DNA of 64,000 bases from Levilactobacillus fujinensis (GTDB lineage Bacteria; Bacillota; Bacilli; Lactobacillales; Lactobacillaceae), in contig NZ_RHNX01000004.1 of NCBI RefSeq assembly GCF_003946335.1, positions 62,001 through 126,000 of the forward strand. Reading direction: 5' to 3'. A program made the position numbers and the translations under genes. Of this stretch, positions 8,647-18,336 are shown piece after piece (position 1 is the stretch's first letter; each line of letters starts with the position of its first letter). The notes beneath the pieces were generated by a model. The model made no database searches and had not been told where the DNA came from. It was given only the letters and a program-made list of their open reading frames with translations.

Positions 8647-8658
8647 GACTTATCCCCC

Positions 8659-9510
8659 CTACTGTTTCGTAACGGCTACCGTCACAACGTTTAGGCTGCT
8701 CAGGTCCGTTGCAGGTGTGATATAAAGTTTAGTTGCCAAACCGTAATCAGAACCTGACGCCTTGGCCACAGTCCCGACATACAGACCCTTAGGTGTCACA
8801 CCACCGAGCCCACTCGTCACAACCTTGTCACCCTTACTGAGCTTAGCCTTGGTGGTAATGTTGTCCATTGTGATCTGGCCAGTCGTTGACTTGTAACCAC
8901 TCAACACCCCATTGACCGTGGTTCCGGACTTAGTGGTAATTTGAACGGCAAATCGGTTGGCAGAATCATTGTTATCCGTGATCAATTCAACCTTAGAGTT
9001 GGTCTTGTTCACTTCAGCAATTCGACCAATCAGACCGGAGCCTGACATCACAGGCATGTTCTTCTGCACACCTGCCGCGGAGCCCTTATTGATAACCACT
9101 TGGTTTTGCCAAGATGATGGTGTCCGCGTAATTACGGCGGCTGAAACGGCCGTGTAATCCGTCAATGACGCATTTAACTTGAGTTCTTTTTTCAACTGCT
9201 TGTTTTCTTTGGCGAGGGTCTGGTCCCGTACCTTAGTCTGTGCCAATTCGCTAACCTGTTGTTTGAGTTGTTGATTTTCTTGATACGTATTCAACAACTC
9301 CGAAATGGAACTAACTGAACCGCTCAGACCATTAGCAGGTAATGCAACGACCCGGTCGACCAGTCCGACAATATCATTGCCAAATTGCTGAATCAGTGGT
9401 GGCGTTGACTTCTTATTACGAATAGTTACGGACACCGTCATCAAAGCAAAGCTAACAATCAAGCAGACAATAATAATGACCAGTCGCCGATTGAAAGAAA
9501 ATTTCTGCAT
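8659..9510 (-). CDS. mreC: Rod shape-determining protein MreC
   Basis: A 283-residue protein with an N-terminal transmembrane anchor (about residues 9-28), a coiled coil (about 70-105: ELLNTYQENQQLKQQVSEL) and the extracytoplasmic MreC beta-domain with VVINKGSAAGVQKNMPV and VVTSGLGGVTPKGLYVG. It links the MreB cytoskeleton to penicillin-binding proteins. SD GGAGG. An 89-base gap holding a perfect hairpin separates it from mreB. Confidence 0.95.
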   Translation of the reverse strand: MQKFSFNRRLVIIIVCLIVSFALMTVSVTIRNKKSTPPLIQQFGNDIVGLVDRVVALPANGLSGSVSSISELLNTYQENQQLKQQVSELAQTKVRDQTLAKENKQLKKELKLNASLTDYTAVSAAVITRTPSSWQNQVVINKGSAAGVQKNMPVMSGSGLIGRIAEVNKTNSKVELITDNNDSANRFAVQITTKSGTTVNGVLSGYKSTTGQITMDNITTKAKLSKGDKVVTSGLGGVTPKGLYVGTVAKASGSDYGLATKLYITPATDLSSLNVVTVAVTKQ

Positions 9511-9572
9511 GTTTGACCTCCATCTTGTTCGGCATGTTAATTAGATTAATAAGCATACCGTCACAATAAAGA

Positions 9573-9594
9573 AGCGGGAAGCTGCCTTCCCGCT
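9573..9594. promoter_or_regulatory. Perfect intra-operon hairpin between mreB and mreC
   Basis: AGCGGGAAG and CTTCCCGCT form a 9-bp perfect stem with a 4-base loop, 5 bases after the mreB stop. On the minus strand it is followed only by TTCTTTATT, a weak U-tract, so it may be a leaky terminator or an mRNA stabiliser that lowers mreC-minD expression relative to mreB. Confidence 0.55.
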
Positions 9595-9599
9595 AGTCC

Positions 9600-10604
9600 C
9601 TATTTTTTCTTCATGACATCGATACTCTTTAAGGATTCACCAGTACCAGCTGCCACACAATCCAACGGATCATTTGCAATGGAGACCGGAACCTTGGTTG
9701 CATCAGCAATAACTTCTGAGAAGTTTTTGAGAAGGGCACCACCACCAGTTAACACGATGCCGTGATCAATCACGTCAGCAGCGATTTCTGGTGAGGTTTC
9801 TTCAAGTGTTTCTTTGATTGCCGTAATAACTGCCTGAACGGGTTCTTGGATGGCCTTCGCCACGTCGACCGCTGAGACTTCAATTGCTTTTGGCAAACCG
9901 GTAACTAAGTCTCGGCCGCGAATCGTCGCACCCTCGATCTTAGCGGCATCTTCAACTGAAGCGGAACCAATGTCCATCTTCAGCTTTTCAGCCGTCCGTT
10001 CACCAATCAACAAATTAAAGTTTGAGCGGACATACGTCGAGATGGCGTCATCCAACTTGTCGCCAGCCATTCGGATTGAACGACTAGAAACGATCCCACC
10101 TAAGGAAATCGTGGCTACGTCAGTCGTCCCACCACCAATGTCGACAACCATACTACCGGTTGGGTCCATAACGGGCAACCCGGCACCAATGGCCGCAGCA
10201 AATGGTTCTTCGATGACGTATGCATCACGAGCACCAGCAACACGGGTTGCGTCAATGACGGCCCGCTTTTCAACTTCCGTTACACCGCTTGGTACACAAA
10301 CCATGACATAAGGCTTACCGCCTGAGCGACCAACTGTCTTGTCGATGAAGTACTTCATCATGGCAACCGTTGTATCGTAATCGGCGATAACCCCATCTTT
10401 CATGGGCCGAATGGCAACAATGCTTGCCGGAGTCCGGCCAATCATTGCTCGAGCGTCTTCACCAACGGACACAATTTCCCCAGACTTTGTGTTCTTGGCG
10501 ACAACAGAAGGTTCGCGAAGAACGATTCCTTTACCGTCAACGTACACAATCGTATTGGCGGTACCTAAATCGATCCCAATATTTTTCGTTCCTAATCCGA
10601 ACAC
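9600..10604 (-). CDS. mreB: Rod shape-determining actin-like protein MreB
   Basis: A 334-residue actin-fold ATPase. The phosphate-1 motif is [10 protein letters not shown], phosphate-2 is [12 protein letters not shown] and the adenosine motif is TGGGALL. It polymerises under the membrane to direct side-wall synthesis. It starts at GTG after GAAGGGATG and is preceded by its own extended -10 promoter. A second paralogue, mbl, lies at 42850-43857. Head of mreBCD-minCD, possibly also read through from folC-radC. Confidence 0.97.
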   Translation of the reverse strand: MFGLGTKNIGIDLGTANTIVYVDGKGIVLREPSVVAKNTKSGEIVSVGEDARAMIGRTPASIVAIRPMKDGVIADYDTTVAMMKYFIDKTVGRSGGKPYVMVCVPSGVTEVEKRAVIDATRVAGARDAYVIEEPFAAAIGAGLPVMDPTGSMVVDIGGGTTDVATISLGGIVSSRSIRMAGDKLDDAISTYVRSNFNLLIGERTAEKLKMDIGSASVEDAAKIEGATIRGRDLVTGLPKAIEVSAVDVAKAIQEPVQAVITAIKETLEETSPEIAADVIDHGIVLTGGGALLKNFSEVIADATKVPVSIANDPLDCVAAGTGESLKSIDVMKKK

Positions 10605-10668
10605 TGTGTTTCATCCCTTCATTGTCAACAAAATATTAATATGCTTTGTCTTATTCATTGATAGACGT

Positions 10669-10677
10669 ATTATAACA
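10669..10677 (-). promoter_or_regulatory. Extended -10 promoter upstream of mreB
   Basis: The minus strand reads TGTTATAAT (TGn-TATAAT), about 65 bases ahead of the mreB start. No good -35 is present, as is usual with an extended -10. A short ACGTG/CACGT inverted repeat lies just upstream. Confidence 0.6.
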
Positions 10678-10755
10678 TACCTATCTACGTGAGAACACGT
10701 CGTCAATGTCAAGAATACCGAACTTTTAACGAGAAAGAAATAGCAAAAAGCGATT

Positions 10756-11421
10756 TTAATCAGTTTTTAAAGGTTCTGACTCATTTGCCCCCTGGCCTAT
10801 CGGTAATCGACCGGTCTCACGGAGGCTAAAATAGGTGGTTAGCCCAATTACAAAACCATCTAGTAACGGAATACCCATCAATTCTCCACAATGAGCTAAC
10901 CGCCGCATAAAGCGTAGATCATTCCCCGATGGTTCCGCGACCCCACTGGGATGATTATGCGCAACCACAATGGCCGCGCCGCCTGCCAGAACGGCAACTC
11001 GGAAAATCTCGCGGGGATGAACTGGACAGCTGTCCAACGTCCCCTGAAAAACGATCTGCCGGTCAATAATCTGGTGTTTGGCATCGACCACTAACACCTC
11101 TAGACGTTCCTGAGGGACATAACGCAGATCATCCATCAAGAGTTGGCCAAGTTGACTGCTAGCCAATACCTCGCCTAAGATCAATCGGGGAGCTTGTTGT
11201 GCCCACCGTCCAAGATCAATGGCCGTTAGTAAGGCACGTCGTTTCCCATGGCCGGCCACATAACGCTGCGTCTGTAAACGACTTGCGTACCGTAAATCGG
11301 CCACGCTATGAAAGTAGTGAAAGAAACGATCTGTCTCTTTTGTGGTAGGCAATCCCAATTGTGTCAGAATCTGCCCAACCAGCTGGCGTTCTGTATGACT
11401 CGTTACCTTTACTCGTTGCAT
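10756..11421 (-). CDS. radC: RadC family JAB-domain protein
   Basis: A 221-residue protein with an N-terminal helical region and a C-terminal MPN/JAB domain. The metal-binding HxHx10D set is intact in HNHPSGVAEPSGND. The usual following LLDH is here LLDG, a small deviation. The family was named after a radiation phenotype that proved wrong; its role is unsettled. The start is taken at ATG 11421 (SD AAGGGGATGAG) rather than the TTG three bases earlier. It lies 41 bases after folC and upstream of mreB, the common Firmicutes order. Confidence 0.9.
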   Translation of the reverse strand: MQRVKVTSHTERQLVGQILTQLGLPTTKETDRFFHYFHSVADLRYASRLQTQRYVAGHGKRRALLTAIDLGRWAQQAPRLILGEVLASSQLGQLLMDDLRYVPQERLEVLVVDAKHQIIDRQIVFQGTLDSCPVHPREIFRVAVLAGGAAIVVAHNHPSGVAEPSGNDLRFMRRLAHCGELMGIPLLDGFVIGLTTYFSLRETGRLPIGQGANESEPLKTD

Positions 11422-11462
11422 CAACTCATCCCCTTACGGTTAACTCCGTAAAAGAGAGCAAA

Positions 11463-12785
11463 TTATTCGTCAGTTTCTTTAAAATATTGCCGAACTTCCG
11501 AAATAAAGTAGAGCGAGCCCGTTAATAGAATCAAATCATCGGCTGAAATGTTCGCCATGGCTTCCTTTAAAGCACTCGGCCAATCAGCAGCCATTGTGAC
11601 TCGTCTGTTCGATGCCACCGCATCTTCCAGCGCTTGAGGTGTCGCGGCTGTCCGTTTTCCTGGCCCTTGAAACTGTGTCACGATGATGTGTACGTTCGGC
11701 ACTTTCAGCAAGGTCTGCACCATCTTCTCATACTGCTTGTCGGCCAATACTGCCAGTACAATATAAATGTCGTGTTGCTTAAAGTGCTGCCGTAAGAGCC
11801 GAACCATTTCAACCATCGCTGGCTCGTTGTGTGCACCATCGATAGCAATCAGAGGTTCGTTCGTTAACCGTTCAAACCGACCTGGCCAGACAGTGTGCTT
11901 AAAACCCACACGAATATCGGCAATGTCATACGGCAGTTTTCGCAACTGATGATACGTGATAAATGCCGTAAGAGCTGTTGCCGCATTGTCGATTTGATAT
12001 TGCCCCAACAAATCGATTTCTAAATGATGCCAGCGTAAATCATTCCAAGCATAGTCAAAGCGTTCACCCCACCCGGATTCAGGCTGGTCCTGAACGTGGA
12101 AATCCCGGTTCAACGCGCGAACTTCGGTCTGGTTCTTCGTGGCCGTCTGGTCCATAACATCCAGTGCATCCGGCGTTAACCGGCCACAGACCACCGGTAC
12201 ATTGGGCTTAATGATACCCGCCTTTTGTGCAGCAATCTTCGGAATCGTGTCACCCAAGATTTTCATGTGATCCATGCCAATCGTAGTGATTACGGACACT
12301 GCTGGTTGAATGATGTTGGTCGAATCATACAACCCACCCAACCCAACTTCAACGATCACAATATCCACAGGATGACTGGCGAAGTAACAGAACATCAGGG
12401 CCGTATCGATTTCAAATTCCGTTGGACCCTCTTCAGCTAATTCGGCATCTAACCGTGTCACTACGGGCTGAATCCGATTGACCATGGTGACTAAATCAGC
12501 ATCACTGATTGGTTGGCCATCCGTGCTGATGCGTTCGTTAAAACGTGTAATGAACGGAGAGGTAAAGGTCCCAACTGTCTGGCCCTCAGCCATGAACAGG
12601 TCCCGTAAAAAGGCAACCGTGGACCCTTTACCATTGGTACCGGCAACGTGAATCGTATCCTTCAACTGTTCCTGCGGGTCCCCCAAGATGTGCATAAACT
12701 GCCGCATCCGGTTCAGCGTGGGCTTCTTCTTAAAGCGGTCTCTGCCGTGAATGAACTGCAGAGCCTCAGCGTAAGTTTTTACCAA
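11463..12785 (-). CDS. folC: Bifunctional folylpolyglutamate/dihydrofolate synthase
   Basis: A 440-residue Mur-ligase-family enzyme that adds glutamate to folates to retain them in the cell. The ATP-binding loop is HVAGTNGKGST (about residues 46-56). Further conserved regions are TSPFITRFNERI, EVGLGGLYDSTN and the C-terminal-domain start WPGRFE with IDGAHN. The start is TTG with SD GGGAGG. valS lies upstream across a 458-base gap, radC downstream. Nothing separates it from dihydrofolate synthase activity in the same polypeptide. Confidence 0.93.
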   Translation of the reverse strand: MVKTYAEALQFIHGRDRFKKKPTLNRMRQFMHILGDPQEQLKDTIHVAGTNGKGSTVAFLRDLFMAEGQTVGTFTSPFITRFNERISTDGQPISDADLVTMVNRIQPVVTRLDAELAEEGPTEFEIDTALMFCYFASHPVDIVIVEVGLGGLYDSTNIIQPAVSVITTIGMDHMKILGDTIPKIAAQKAGIIKPNVPVVCGRLTPDALDVMDQTATKNQTEVRALNRDFHVQDQPESGWGERFDYAWNDLRWHHLEIDLLGQYQIDNAATALTAFITYHQLRKLPYDIADIRVGFKHTVWPGRFERLTNEPLIAIDGAHNEPAMVEMVRLLRQHFKQHDIYIVLAVLADKQYEKMVQTLLKVPNVHIIVTQFQGPGKRTAATPQALEDAVASNRRVTMAADWPSALKEAMANISADDLILLTGSLYFISEVRQYFKETDE

Positions 12786-13004
12786 AATTAAAACCTCCCG
12801 AATAATCGCTATTTCTCAGTCTAGCAGATTTTTTGGGCTAGGGAAGTGTTAATTGGTTGCCCGGATTTAAATTACCGATTACTTTTTTCTCAATTCGTGT
12901 CAATAGGGCCCGAATAGCAACCAGGATCATCACTGCACTACCACTACCTACTCTCGGCTTGCTTGCAGTCGGTCAGTCTAAACAATCCAAGACGTAAAAG
13001 TGAA

Positions 13005-13169
13005 ATTGGGACATAACTCAAAAAGTTGTTCCTTTCAGAATCTAATAATTCTGAAAGGAACAACTTTTATTTACGCCACCATAATACCGAAACGTGCGCC
13101 ATAAGGCATTATTGTCCTTAATCCGATAGCAGAAATTATGCTCGCAAACTAACCGCCTTATGTCCCAAT
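13005..13169 (+). repeat. Short TIR element with covarying hairpin (copy 1)
   Basis: The element is bounded by a 12-base perfect inverted repeat, ATTGGGACATAA (13005-13016) and TTATGTCCCAAT (13158-13169). Inside is a perfect 21-bp stem (13021-13041 with 13048-13068) with a 6-base loop and flanking A and T runs, able to terminate transcription on either strand. An internal CATAAGGC (13100-13107) can pair with GCCTTATG at the right end, competing with the terminal pairing. It lies between valS and folC. A related copy is at 55135-55334. Confidence 0.85.
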
Positions 13170-13243
13170 CTAATTTTCGTTTCTCAAGGGACTAGTCACG
13201 TCACAGCACTAATCTTACTAGGCTTCACTTATATTTTTAAAGC

Positions 13244-15910
13244 TTAAAGTTGTGCTTTGATGTCAGCTAACCGTTGTTGCGTAGCTGACAGCTTCTTTTC
13301 GTTGTCCGCTTGCTTTTCTCGTTCGGCGTTGACCACGTCTTCTGGGGCGTTGGCAACGAAACGTTCGTTACCAAGCTTTTTGGTTGCCCGTTGAACTTCA
13401 GCCGTGTACTTATCAACTTCTTTGTCCAAACGCTTAACCTCATCATGAAGGTCGACCAATTCGGCTAATGGTACGGAAACCTCGGCACCCGTGATAACAC
13501 CGGTCATGGCTAACTTAGGAGCAGTTAAGTTGGCACCGATCTCCAAGTTTTTGGGATGAACAAACCGATCAATGTAGTCACGGTTATTTTCAAAGACACC
13601 TTGAAGTTGATCGTCGCTGGTCTTGATCTGCAAATCGATTGGTGTTGACATTGGCGCATTGGCCTCAACCCGGATGTTCCGGACAGCCTTGATCAAATCG
13701 ATTAGGCTAGTCATGTCGTCTTCCGCCGTGGCGTTGTCAAATTCTGGATGGTCGATTGGGTAAGCCGCTGTTACCAGTGATTGCCCGTCATGTGGCATAG
13801 CTTGCCAGATAGCTTCCGTCACGAATGGCATGATTGGGTGTAACAAGCGTAAGGTTTGGTCCAGAACGTATGCCAACAGGTCCTGCTTGTTCGCCTTAGC
13901 CGCCTCATCATCGCCCGTCAGGACTTCCTTACTCATTTCAATATACCAGTCACAGAAATCATTCCAAATGAAGTTGTACAATGCGCGACCGGCTTCACCG
14001 AATTCGAACTTGTCAAACATTTCCGTTACGTGCTTAACCGTGTTATTCAAGCGACTTAAGATCCACTTGTCGGTCAGGTCCCACTCGTCAGTAGCAGGCA
14101 CTTCTGGTTTCGTGTTTTCGCCTAAGTTCATGATAACAAATCGGCTGGCGTTCCAGATTTTGTTGATGAAGTTCCAGGCCGCATCCATCTTATCATAACT
14201 GAATCGGACATCTTGCCCCGCCGTCGAACCGGTAGATAGGAACCATCGTAGCGCATCGGCACCGTATTTGTCGATCACATCCATTGGGTCGATCCCGTTA
14301 CCGAGCGACTTGCTCATCTTCCGACCATCTTCGTCCCGCATTAAACCATGTATGAGTACGTGTTTGAACGGTTTCTTGCCAGTAAATTCGAGGCTTTGGA
14401 AAATCATTCGGGAAATCCAGAAGAAGATGATATCGTAACCAGTAACCAAGGTGTCGGTGGGGAAGTAACGTTTGTAATCGGCGCTATCTTCGTCCGGCCA
14501 ACCCATCGTCGAAAATGGCCACAGGGCACTGGAGAACCAGGTGTCCAAGACATCAGGGTCTTGTTCCCAATTTTCAATATCCTTAGGTGCTTCCTCGTTG
14601 ACGTAAACTTCGCCGGTCTTCTTGTTGTACCAGGCTGGAATCCGGTGACCCCACCAGAGTTGACGGGAAATAACCCAGTCATGGACGTTTTCCATCCATT
14701 GCGTAAAGGTATGTTCGAACCGTTCTGGCACGAAATCAACCGCATTGTCACCCGTTTGATTCTTGATGGCAGCTTCGGCAAGGGGCTTCATCTTCACAAA
14801 CCATTGCGTTGACAACCGGGCTTCGACTTGAACCCCAGTTCGTTCGGAGTGACCAACGGAGTGGACGATCGGGTCGATTTTAATCATTAACCCTTGCGCG
14901 TCTAAATCAGCGACCATGGCCTTCCGCGCATCGAAACGGTCCATGCCAGCATACTTACCGGCCTTGTCGTTCATAGAAGCATCTTCGTTCATGGTATTGA
15001 TGCGTTCGAGGTTGTGGCGATTGCCCACTAAGAAGTCATTAGGGTCGTGGGCTGGTGTAATCTTCACCATCCCGGTCCCAAAGTTAATATCGACATATTG
15101 GTCGGCAATAATCGGGATTTCACGGTCGGCTAATGGCAGGATAACCTTCTTACCAACTAAGTCCTTGTACCGATCATCGTCAGGATTAACGGCAACAGCA
15201 GTATCCCCCATCATGGTTTCTGGACGAGTCGTCGCAATTTCGATATAGTGCTTGCCGTTAAATGTATCATCCGGGTTCGCGAATGGGTACTTAACGTGGT
15301 AGAAGGCGCCCTTGTCGTCTTGGTGAATAACTTCGATATCAGATAGCGCCGTCCGTGCTTGCGGATCCCAGTTAATGATGTACTCACCACGGTAGATCAG
15401 GCCCTTCTTGTACAACGTCACGAAGACCTTTTTAACGGCATCGGATAAGCCTTTGTCCAAAGTGAACCGTTCACGGGAGTAATCCATGGACAATCCCATC
15501 TTAGCCCATTGTTTATGAATGGTTGCGGCGTATTCGTCCTTCCATTCCCAAACCTTGTCGACGAACTTTTCACGACCTAAATCATAACGCGTGATTCCTT
15601 GTTCGCGTAATCGCGCTTCGACCTTAGCTTGCGTGGCAATTCCGGCATGGTCCATCCCTGGAATCCAGAGTGTATCATAACCCTGCATCCGCTTTTGTCG
15701 AACAATCATGTCTTGTAAGGTCGTATCCCAAGCATGGCCTAAATGGAGCTTCCCGGTCACGTTTGGCGGCGGTAACACGATGGAATAAGGGGTGGCTTTC
15801 TTGTCACCGCTGGGTTTGAAAACATCTTCATCAAGCCAAGTTTGATAACGACCAGCTTCAACGGCGGTCGGATCGTACTTGGTTGGCATATCGATTTGCT
15901 TATCAGCCAT
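13244..15910 (-). CDS. valS: Valyl-tRNA synthetase
   Basis: An 888-residue class I synthetase charging tRNA-Val, with post-transfer editing. HIGH motif: [34 protein letters not shown]. The CP1 editing domain includes [17 protein letters not shown], and a C-terminal coiled coil spans about the last 60 residues. Full length for the family. It follows a Val T-box leader and has SD AAGG. Confidence 0.98.
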   Translation of the reverse strand: MADKQIDMPTKYDPTAVEAGRYQTWLDEDVFKPSGDKKATPYSIVLPPPNVTGKLHLGHAWDTTLQDMIVRQKRMQGYDTLWIPGMDHAGIATQAKVEARLREQGITRYDLGREKFVDKVWEWKDEYAATIHKQWAKMGLSMDYSRERFTLDKGLSDAVKKVFVTLYKKGLIYRGEYIINWDPQARTALSDIEVIHQDDKGAFYHVKYPFANPDDTFNGKHYIEIATTRPETMMGDTAVAVNPDDDRYKDLVGKKVILPLADREIPIIADQYVDINFGTGMVKITPAHDPNDFLVGNRHNLERINTMNEDASMNDKAGKYAGMDRFDARKAMVADLDAQGLMIKIDPIVHSVGHSERTGVQVEARLSTQWFVKMKPLAEAAIKNQTGDNAVDFVPERFEHTFTQWMENVHDWVISRQLWWGHRIPAWYNKKTGEVYVNEEAPKDIENWEQDPDVLDTWFSSALWPFSTMGWPDEDSADYKRYFPTDTLVTGYDIIFFWISRMIFQSLEFTGKKPFKHVLIHGLMRDEDGRKMSKSLGNGIDPMDVIDKYGADALRWFLSTGSTAGQDVRFSYDKMDAAWNFINKIWNASRFVIMNLGENTKPEVPATDEWDLTDKWILSRLNNTVKHVTEMFDKFEFGEAGRALYNFIWNDFCDWYIEMSKEVLTGDDEAAKANKQDLLAYVLDQTLRLLHPIMPFVTEAIWQAMPHDGQSLVTAAYPIDHPEFDNATAEDDMTSLIDLIKAVRNIRVEANAPMSTPIDLQIKTSDDQLQGVFENNRDYIDRFVHPKNLEIGANLTAPKLAMTGVITGAEVSVPLAELVDLHDEVKRLDKEVDKYTAEVQRATKKLGNERFVANAPEDVVNAEREKQADNEKKLSATQQRLADIKAQL

Positions 15911-15957
15911 TTGTAATCAATTCCTTTCTTGTCTAAACAAAGTTAACTTCTGAAGGT

Positions 15958-16192
15958 ACAAAAAATCTTCATCCTAAAGATTAGGACGAAGATTTCTTCG
16001 CGGTACCACCTAAATTGGGCGTTCATGCCCCACTTAACTTCTTTGTTAACGGAGAGTGCTCCGGTCCGGACTTACTACTGGTTCAGTCCGTCAGCTCGCA
16101 AGCTACTTTCACGTTAGTCTACCCACCGGTTTCCAGCAATTCCGGCTCTCTATGCGGTTTAACTAACACTACTCACTTGTTCAACGCCACTT
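15958..16192 (-). promoter_or_regulatory. Valine T-box riboswitch leader of valS
   Basis: On the minus strand a Stem I domain contains a GAGAGCCGG element and a specifier region GTGAAAGTAGC with Val codon GTA. The T-box AGGTGGTACCGCG is at 16011-15999, and a terminator (AGAAATCTTCGTCC / GGATGAAGATTTTTT, 15998-15958) precedes valS by about 50 bases. Uncharged tRNA-Val should stabilise the antiterminator. Unlike the leader at 4875-5257, this has a single antiterminator module. Confidence 0.9.
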
Positions 16193-16198
16193 TCACAT

Positions 16199-16227
16199 AG
16201 TGTACTCAATTTTAGCCTAAAGGTCAA
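16199..16227 (-). promoter_or_regulatory. Promoter of valS T-box leader, overlapping the end of tpx
   Basis: The minus strand has TTGACC (16227-16222), a 17-base spacer and TACACT (16204-16199). The -35 lies inside the last codons of tpx, so the two genes are packed tightly but valS has its own start. Confidence 0.65.
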
Positions 16228-16726
16228 CACGTGGGACTAACTTTTCGAGGGCGTTAATGGCAGCCAAGTAATCTGGTTCACTCGATTGTTCCTTGACGAT
16301 TTGCCGATAAACGATCTTACCAGTGTCATCAATGATCCAGATAGAACGCGCCAGGTTGCCCAGGTTAGGAACGTATAGGCCCATCTCGTACCCAAATGAT
16401 AATTCTTCATCGGATAACAGGTCAACATTTTCCACACCCTGAGCGGCACACCAACCAGTTTGTTCTGCAATCGAATTGTTTGAAACTGTACAGAATCTAG
16501 CATCTGGATAATGGTCTGCCTGCTGAGTAAACTTCCGCGTCTGAATCGTGCAAACGGGCGTATCGAGGTCCGGAACAACACTAATCAAAGTCACCTTACC
16601 AATTAAATTAGCAGTTTTAACTTTGACATTGTTCTGATCAAACACCTTAAACTTTGGTAACTGATCCCCTACTTCTGGCAAGTCGCCGGAAAGAGAGAAT
16701 GTATCGCCGAGTCGTGTAACTTCCAC
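16217..16726 (-). CDS. tpx: Thiol peroxidase (atypical 2-Cys peroxiredoxin)
   Basis: A 169-residue peroxiredoxin that reduces hydrogen peroxide and alkyl hydroperoxides with thioredoxin. The peroxidatic Cys59 sits in DLDTPVCTIQTRKF and the resolving Cys93 in GWCAAQG; there is an extra Cys79. The start is taken as GTG 16726 because AAGGGG lies 9 bases upstream and the product then begins MEVTRLGDTF, as normal for Tpx. An in-frame ATG at 16780 would add 18 unlikely residues. TPVCT replaces the common TPVCD. Confidence 0.92.
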   Translation of the reverse strand: MEVTRLGDTFSLSGDLPEVGDQLPKFKVFDQNNVKVKTANLIGKVTLISVVPDLDTPVCTIQTRKFTQQADHYPDARFCTVSNNSIAEQTGWCAAQGVENVDLLSDEELSFGYEMGLYVPNLGNLARSIWIIDDTGKIVYRQIVKEQSSEPDYLAAINALEKLVPRVDL

Positions 16727-16859
16727 GCAGATCAACCCCTTCGAGATATTTATCGGTTCTTCACCGATTAATTGCTTCAATTATCGCGCATTCGGCGGGT
16801 GAAAGACAAGCTTTTTGATAGAAAATACTAAAAAAGTAATAGGCAAGCAATTAGAGGGA

Positions 16860-16975
16860 CTACCGTTCACACTATTTTCCAGCTCATATCTGCCGACTGG
16901 TAAGGTGAAGACCGGTCTACGTTACCTAATTTCAGTTTCGGGATTGCTATTCCAAAAGTCATCATAATTATTGGG
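16860..16975 (-). repeat. Decayed MITE-like repeat, left-half copy (copy G)
   Basis: Read on the minus strand, the blocks AAACTGAAATTAGGTAACGT and TTACCAGTCGGCAGA match copy F (2445-2630) and the left half of the complete element. No right-hand terminal repeat is recognisable. Confidence 0.45.
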
Positions 16976-17170
16976 GAACCTTCTTTAGCTGAAATGCTGT
17001 GAATAGAACGCCATAAACACGTCACAAAGAGCGTCTTTGTCTCAAAAGTCTAGCTACTACTGGACAATCAGCTGCCATAATTTCTTCGCAAGAACATCGA
17101 CAATTATTTTTAATATTTTAGTCTTACATATAGTGCCCCATCAAAATGTTCACCTCTACACAAAAAGTTC

Positions 17171-17199
17171 TTGCAAAAACAATCACAAGAGCTTAGTAT
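17171..17199 (+). promoter_or_regulatory. Sigma-A promoter of the pfoR-like/D-LDH operon
   Basis: TTGCAA (17171-17176), a 17-base spacer and TAGTAT (17194-17199). The predicted start is near 17206, six bases before the palindrome at 17212. Confidence 0.75.
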
Positions 17200-17211
17200 T
17201 TATCTCGAAAA

Positions 17212-17238
17212 CAGAAATGGAACACTGTTCCATTTCTG
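17212..17238. promoter_or_regulatory. 13-bp perfect palindrome, probable IclR-family operator
   Basis: CAGAAATGGAACA, one central base, then TGTTCCATTTCTG: 13 perfect base pairs placed at about +6 to +32 of the promoter. The core AATGGAACA-N-TGTTCCATT resembles sites of the IclR family (KdgR sites are of the form AATGAAACA...TGTTTCATT). The IclR-type gene lies three genes on. Bound here, a repressor would block promoter clearance. Confidence 0.7.
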
Positions 17239-17266
17239 AAATTAAATTAAGCGAGGCGTTCAAATT

Positions 17267-18319
17267 ATGAAAGAACTACGACAATATAAAATGGGTGAGT
17301 TTTGGAACAAGTTGCTCTCTGGAGTTGCTATGGCAATCGTTGTTGCCGTTACGCCAGGTGCCATCATCGCACCATTCATTAGCGGTCTAGCTCAAAACAG
17401 TAGTTTCTGGGCAACCATCAATACCGCAACCAACATGGGAACCTACATTGTTCCGGTTGCTGCTGCCGCATTAGCCGCAGATCAATTTGGCTTTACGATG
17501 ATTGAAAAAGCCAGTGTCGCTCTGGCAGCTATCGCCGGAAGCGGGGCCGTTGTTTATTCAAAAGGGACTTGGACGCTCGTGGGCATGGGCGACCTGATTA
17601 ATACCATTCTCATTATTGCTTTAGCCATTGTTGCTATTTTCCTAGTAAGAAATTACGTCGGGAGCTTCTCAATTATTTTAGAACCTATCCTCTGTGGTTC
17701 AATCATCGGCGGCTTTGGGATGTGGTCCTACACTTACGTTCACATGATCTCAATGGGTGTCGGTAGCATTCTCAATTCATTCACCAATCTCCAACCAATT
17801 CTGCTCTGCACACTAATCGCCATGTCTTTTGCCATCATCATTGCCACGCCGCTTTCCACCGTTGGACTAGCTTATGCTATTGGGATAAATGGCATCGCCG
17901 GCGGTGCCGCATCCGTTGGTGCAACCGCCTGTTTCATGATGGTTGCCGTTGCGACCTATAAAATGAACGGTAAAGGCGTTTCATTCGCTATGTTCTGGGG
18001 CGGTGTCAAGATGATGCTCGCTAACTTCGTTAAACATCCCCGGATGCTACTGCCTATCGCCGTGGTTGGTGCCTTGACAGGATTTACGGATTCCTTCTTA
18101 AACATTAAAGCCGGTTCTGCTTATGCCGGGTTTGGTCAACCCGTTGGTCCAATCAACTCATTTACTTATATGCAGGGATCAGTAATTTATAACGTCATCG
18201 TCCTAGCACTAATCTACTTCATTCTGCCAATCATCTATTCCCTAGTCGTTTACTTTATCTTCAAGAAGCTTCCTAAGGTATACAACGAAAACGATTGGAA
18301 AGTGGACTTGAGCAAATAA
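17267..18319 (+). CDS. PfoR/PTS_EIIC_2-family membrane protein
   Basis: A 350-residue polytopic membrane protein with roughly nine to ten hydrophobic segments, rich in Gly and Ala. It matches the PfoR group, a family related to PTS EIIC permeases (PTS_EIIC_2). It has no EIIA or EIIB domain and none lies nearby, so it may transport without PTS phosphorylation or act as a regulator. It is co-transcribed with a D-lactate-dehydrogenase-type gene 17 bases downstream, suggesting a 2-hydroxy or 2-oxo acid substrate; that is inference only. SD GAGG at 17253. Confidence 0.75.
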   Translation: MKELRQYKMGEFWNKLLSGVAMAIVVAVTPGAIIAPFISGLAQNSSFWATINTATNMGTYIVPVAAAALAADQFGFTMIEKASVALAAIAGSGAVVYSKGTWTLVGMGDLINTILIIALAIVAIFLVRNYVGSFSIILEPILCGSIIGGFGMWSYTYVHMISMGVGSILNSFTNLQPILLCTLIAMSFAIIIATPLSTVGLAYAIGINGIAGGAASVGATACFMMVAVATYKMNGKGVSFAMFWGGVKMMLANFVKHPRMLLPIAVVGALTGFTDSFLNIKAGSAYAGFGQPVGPINSFTYMQGSVIYNVIVLALIYFILPIIYSLVVYFIFKKLPKVYNENDWKVDLSK

Positions 18320-18336
18320 CTTTGGAGGAATTAAAA

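Noticed and set aside
9850-10311. 153-codon plus-strand ORF opposite mreB
   Set aside because: No ribosome-binding site, low-complexity composition rich in Ser, Pro and Thr, and full overlap with a strongly conserved gene; it is a shadow of mreB codon bias.
14348-14812. 154-codon plus-strand ORF opposite valS
   Set aside because: It lies wholly inside valS, has no SD, and its product matches nothing recognisable.
16727-16780. Longer N-terminus for thiol peroxidase (ATG at 16780)
   Set aside because: The extra residues are unlike any Tpx N-terminus, and a better-placed SD supports GTG 16726.
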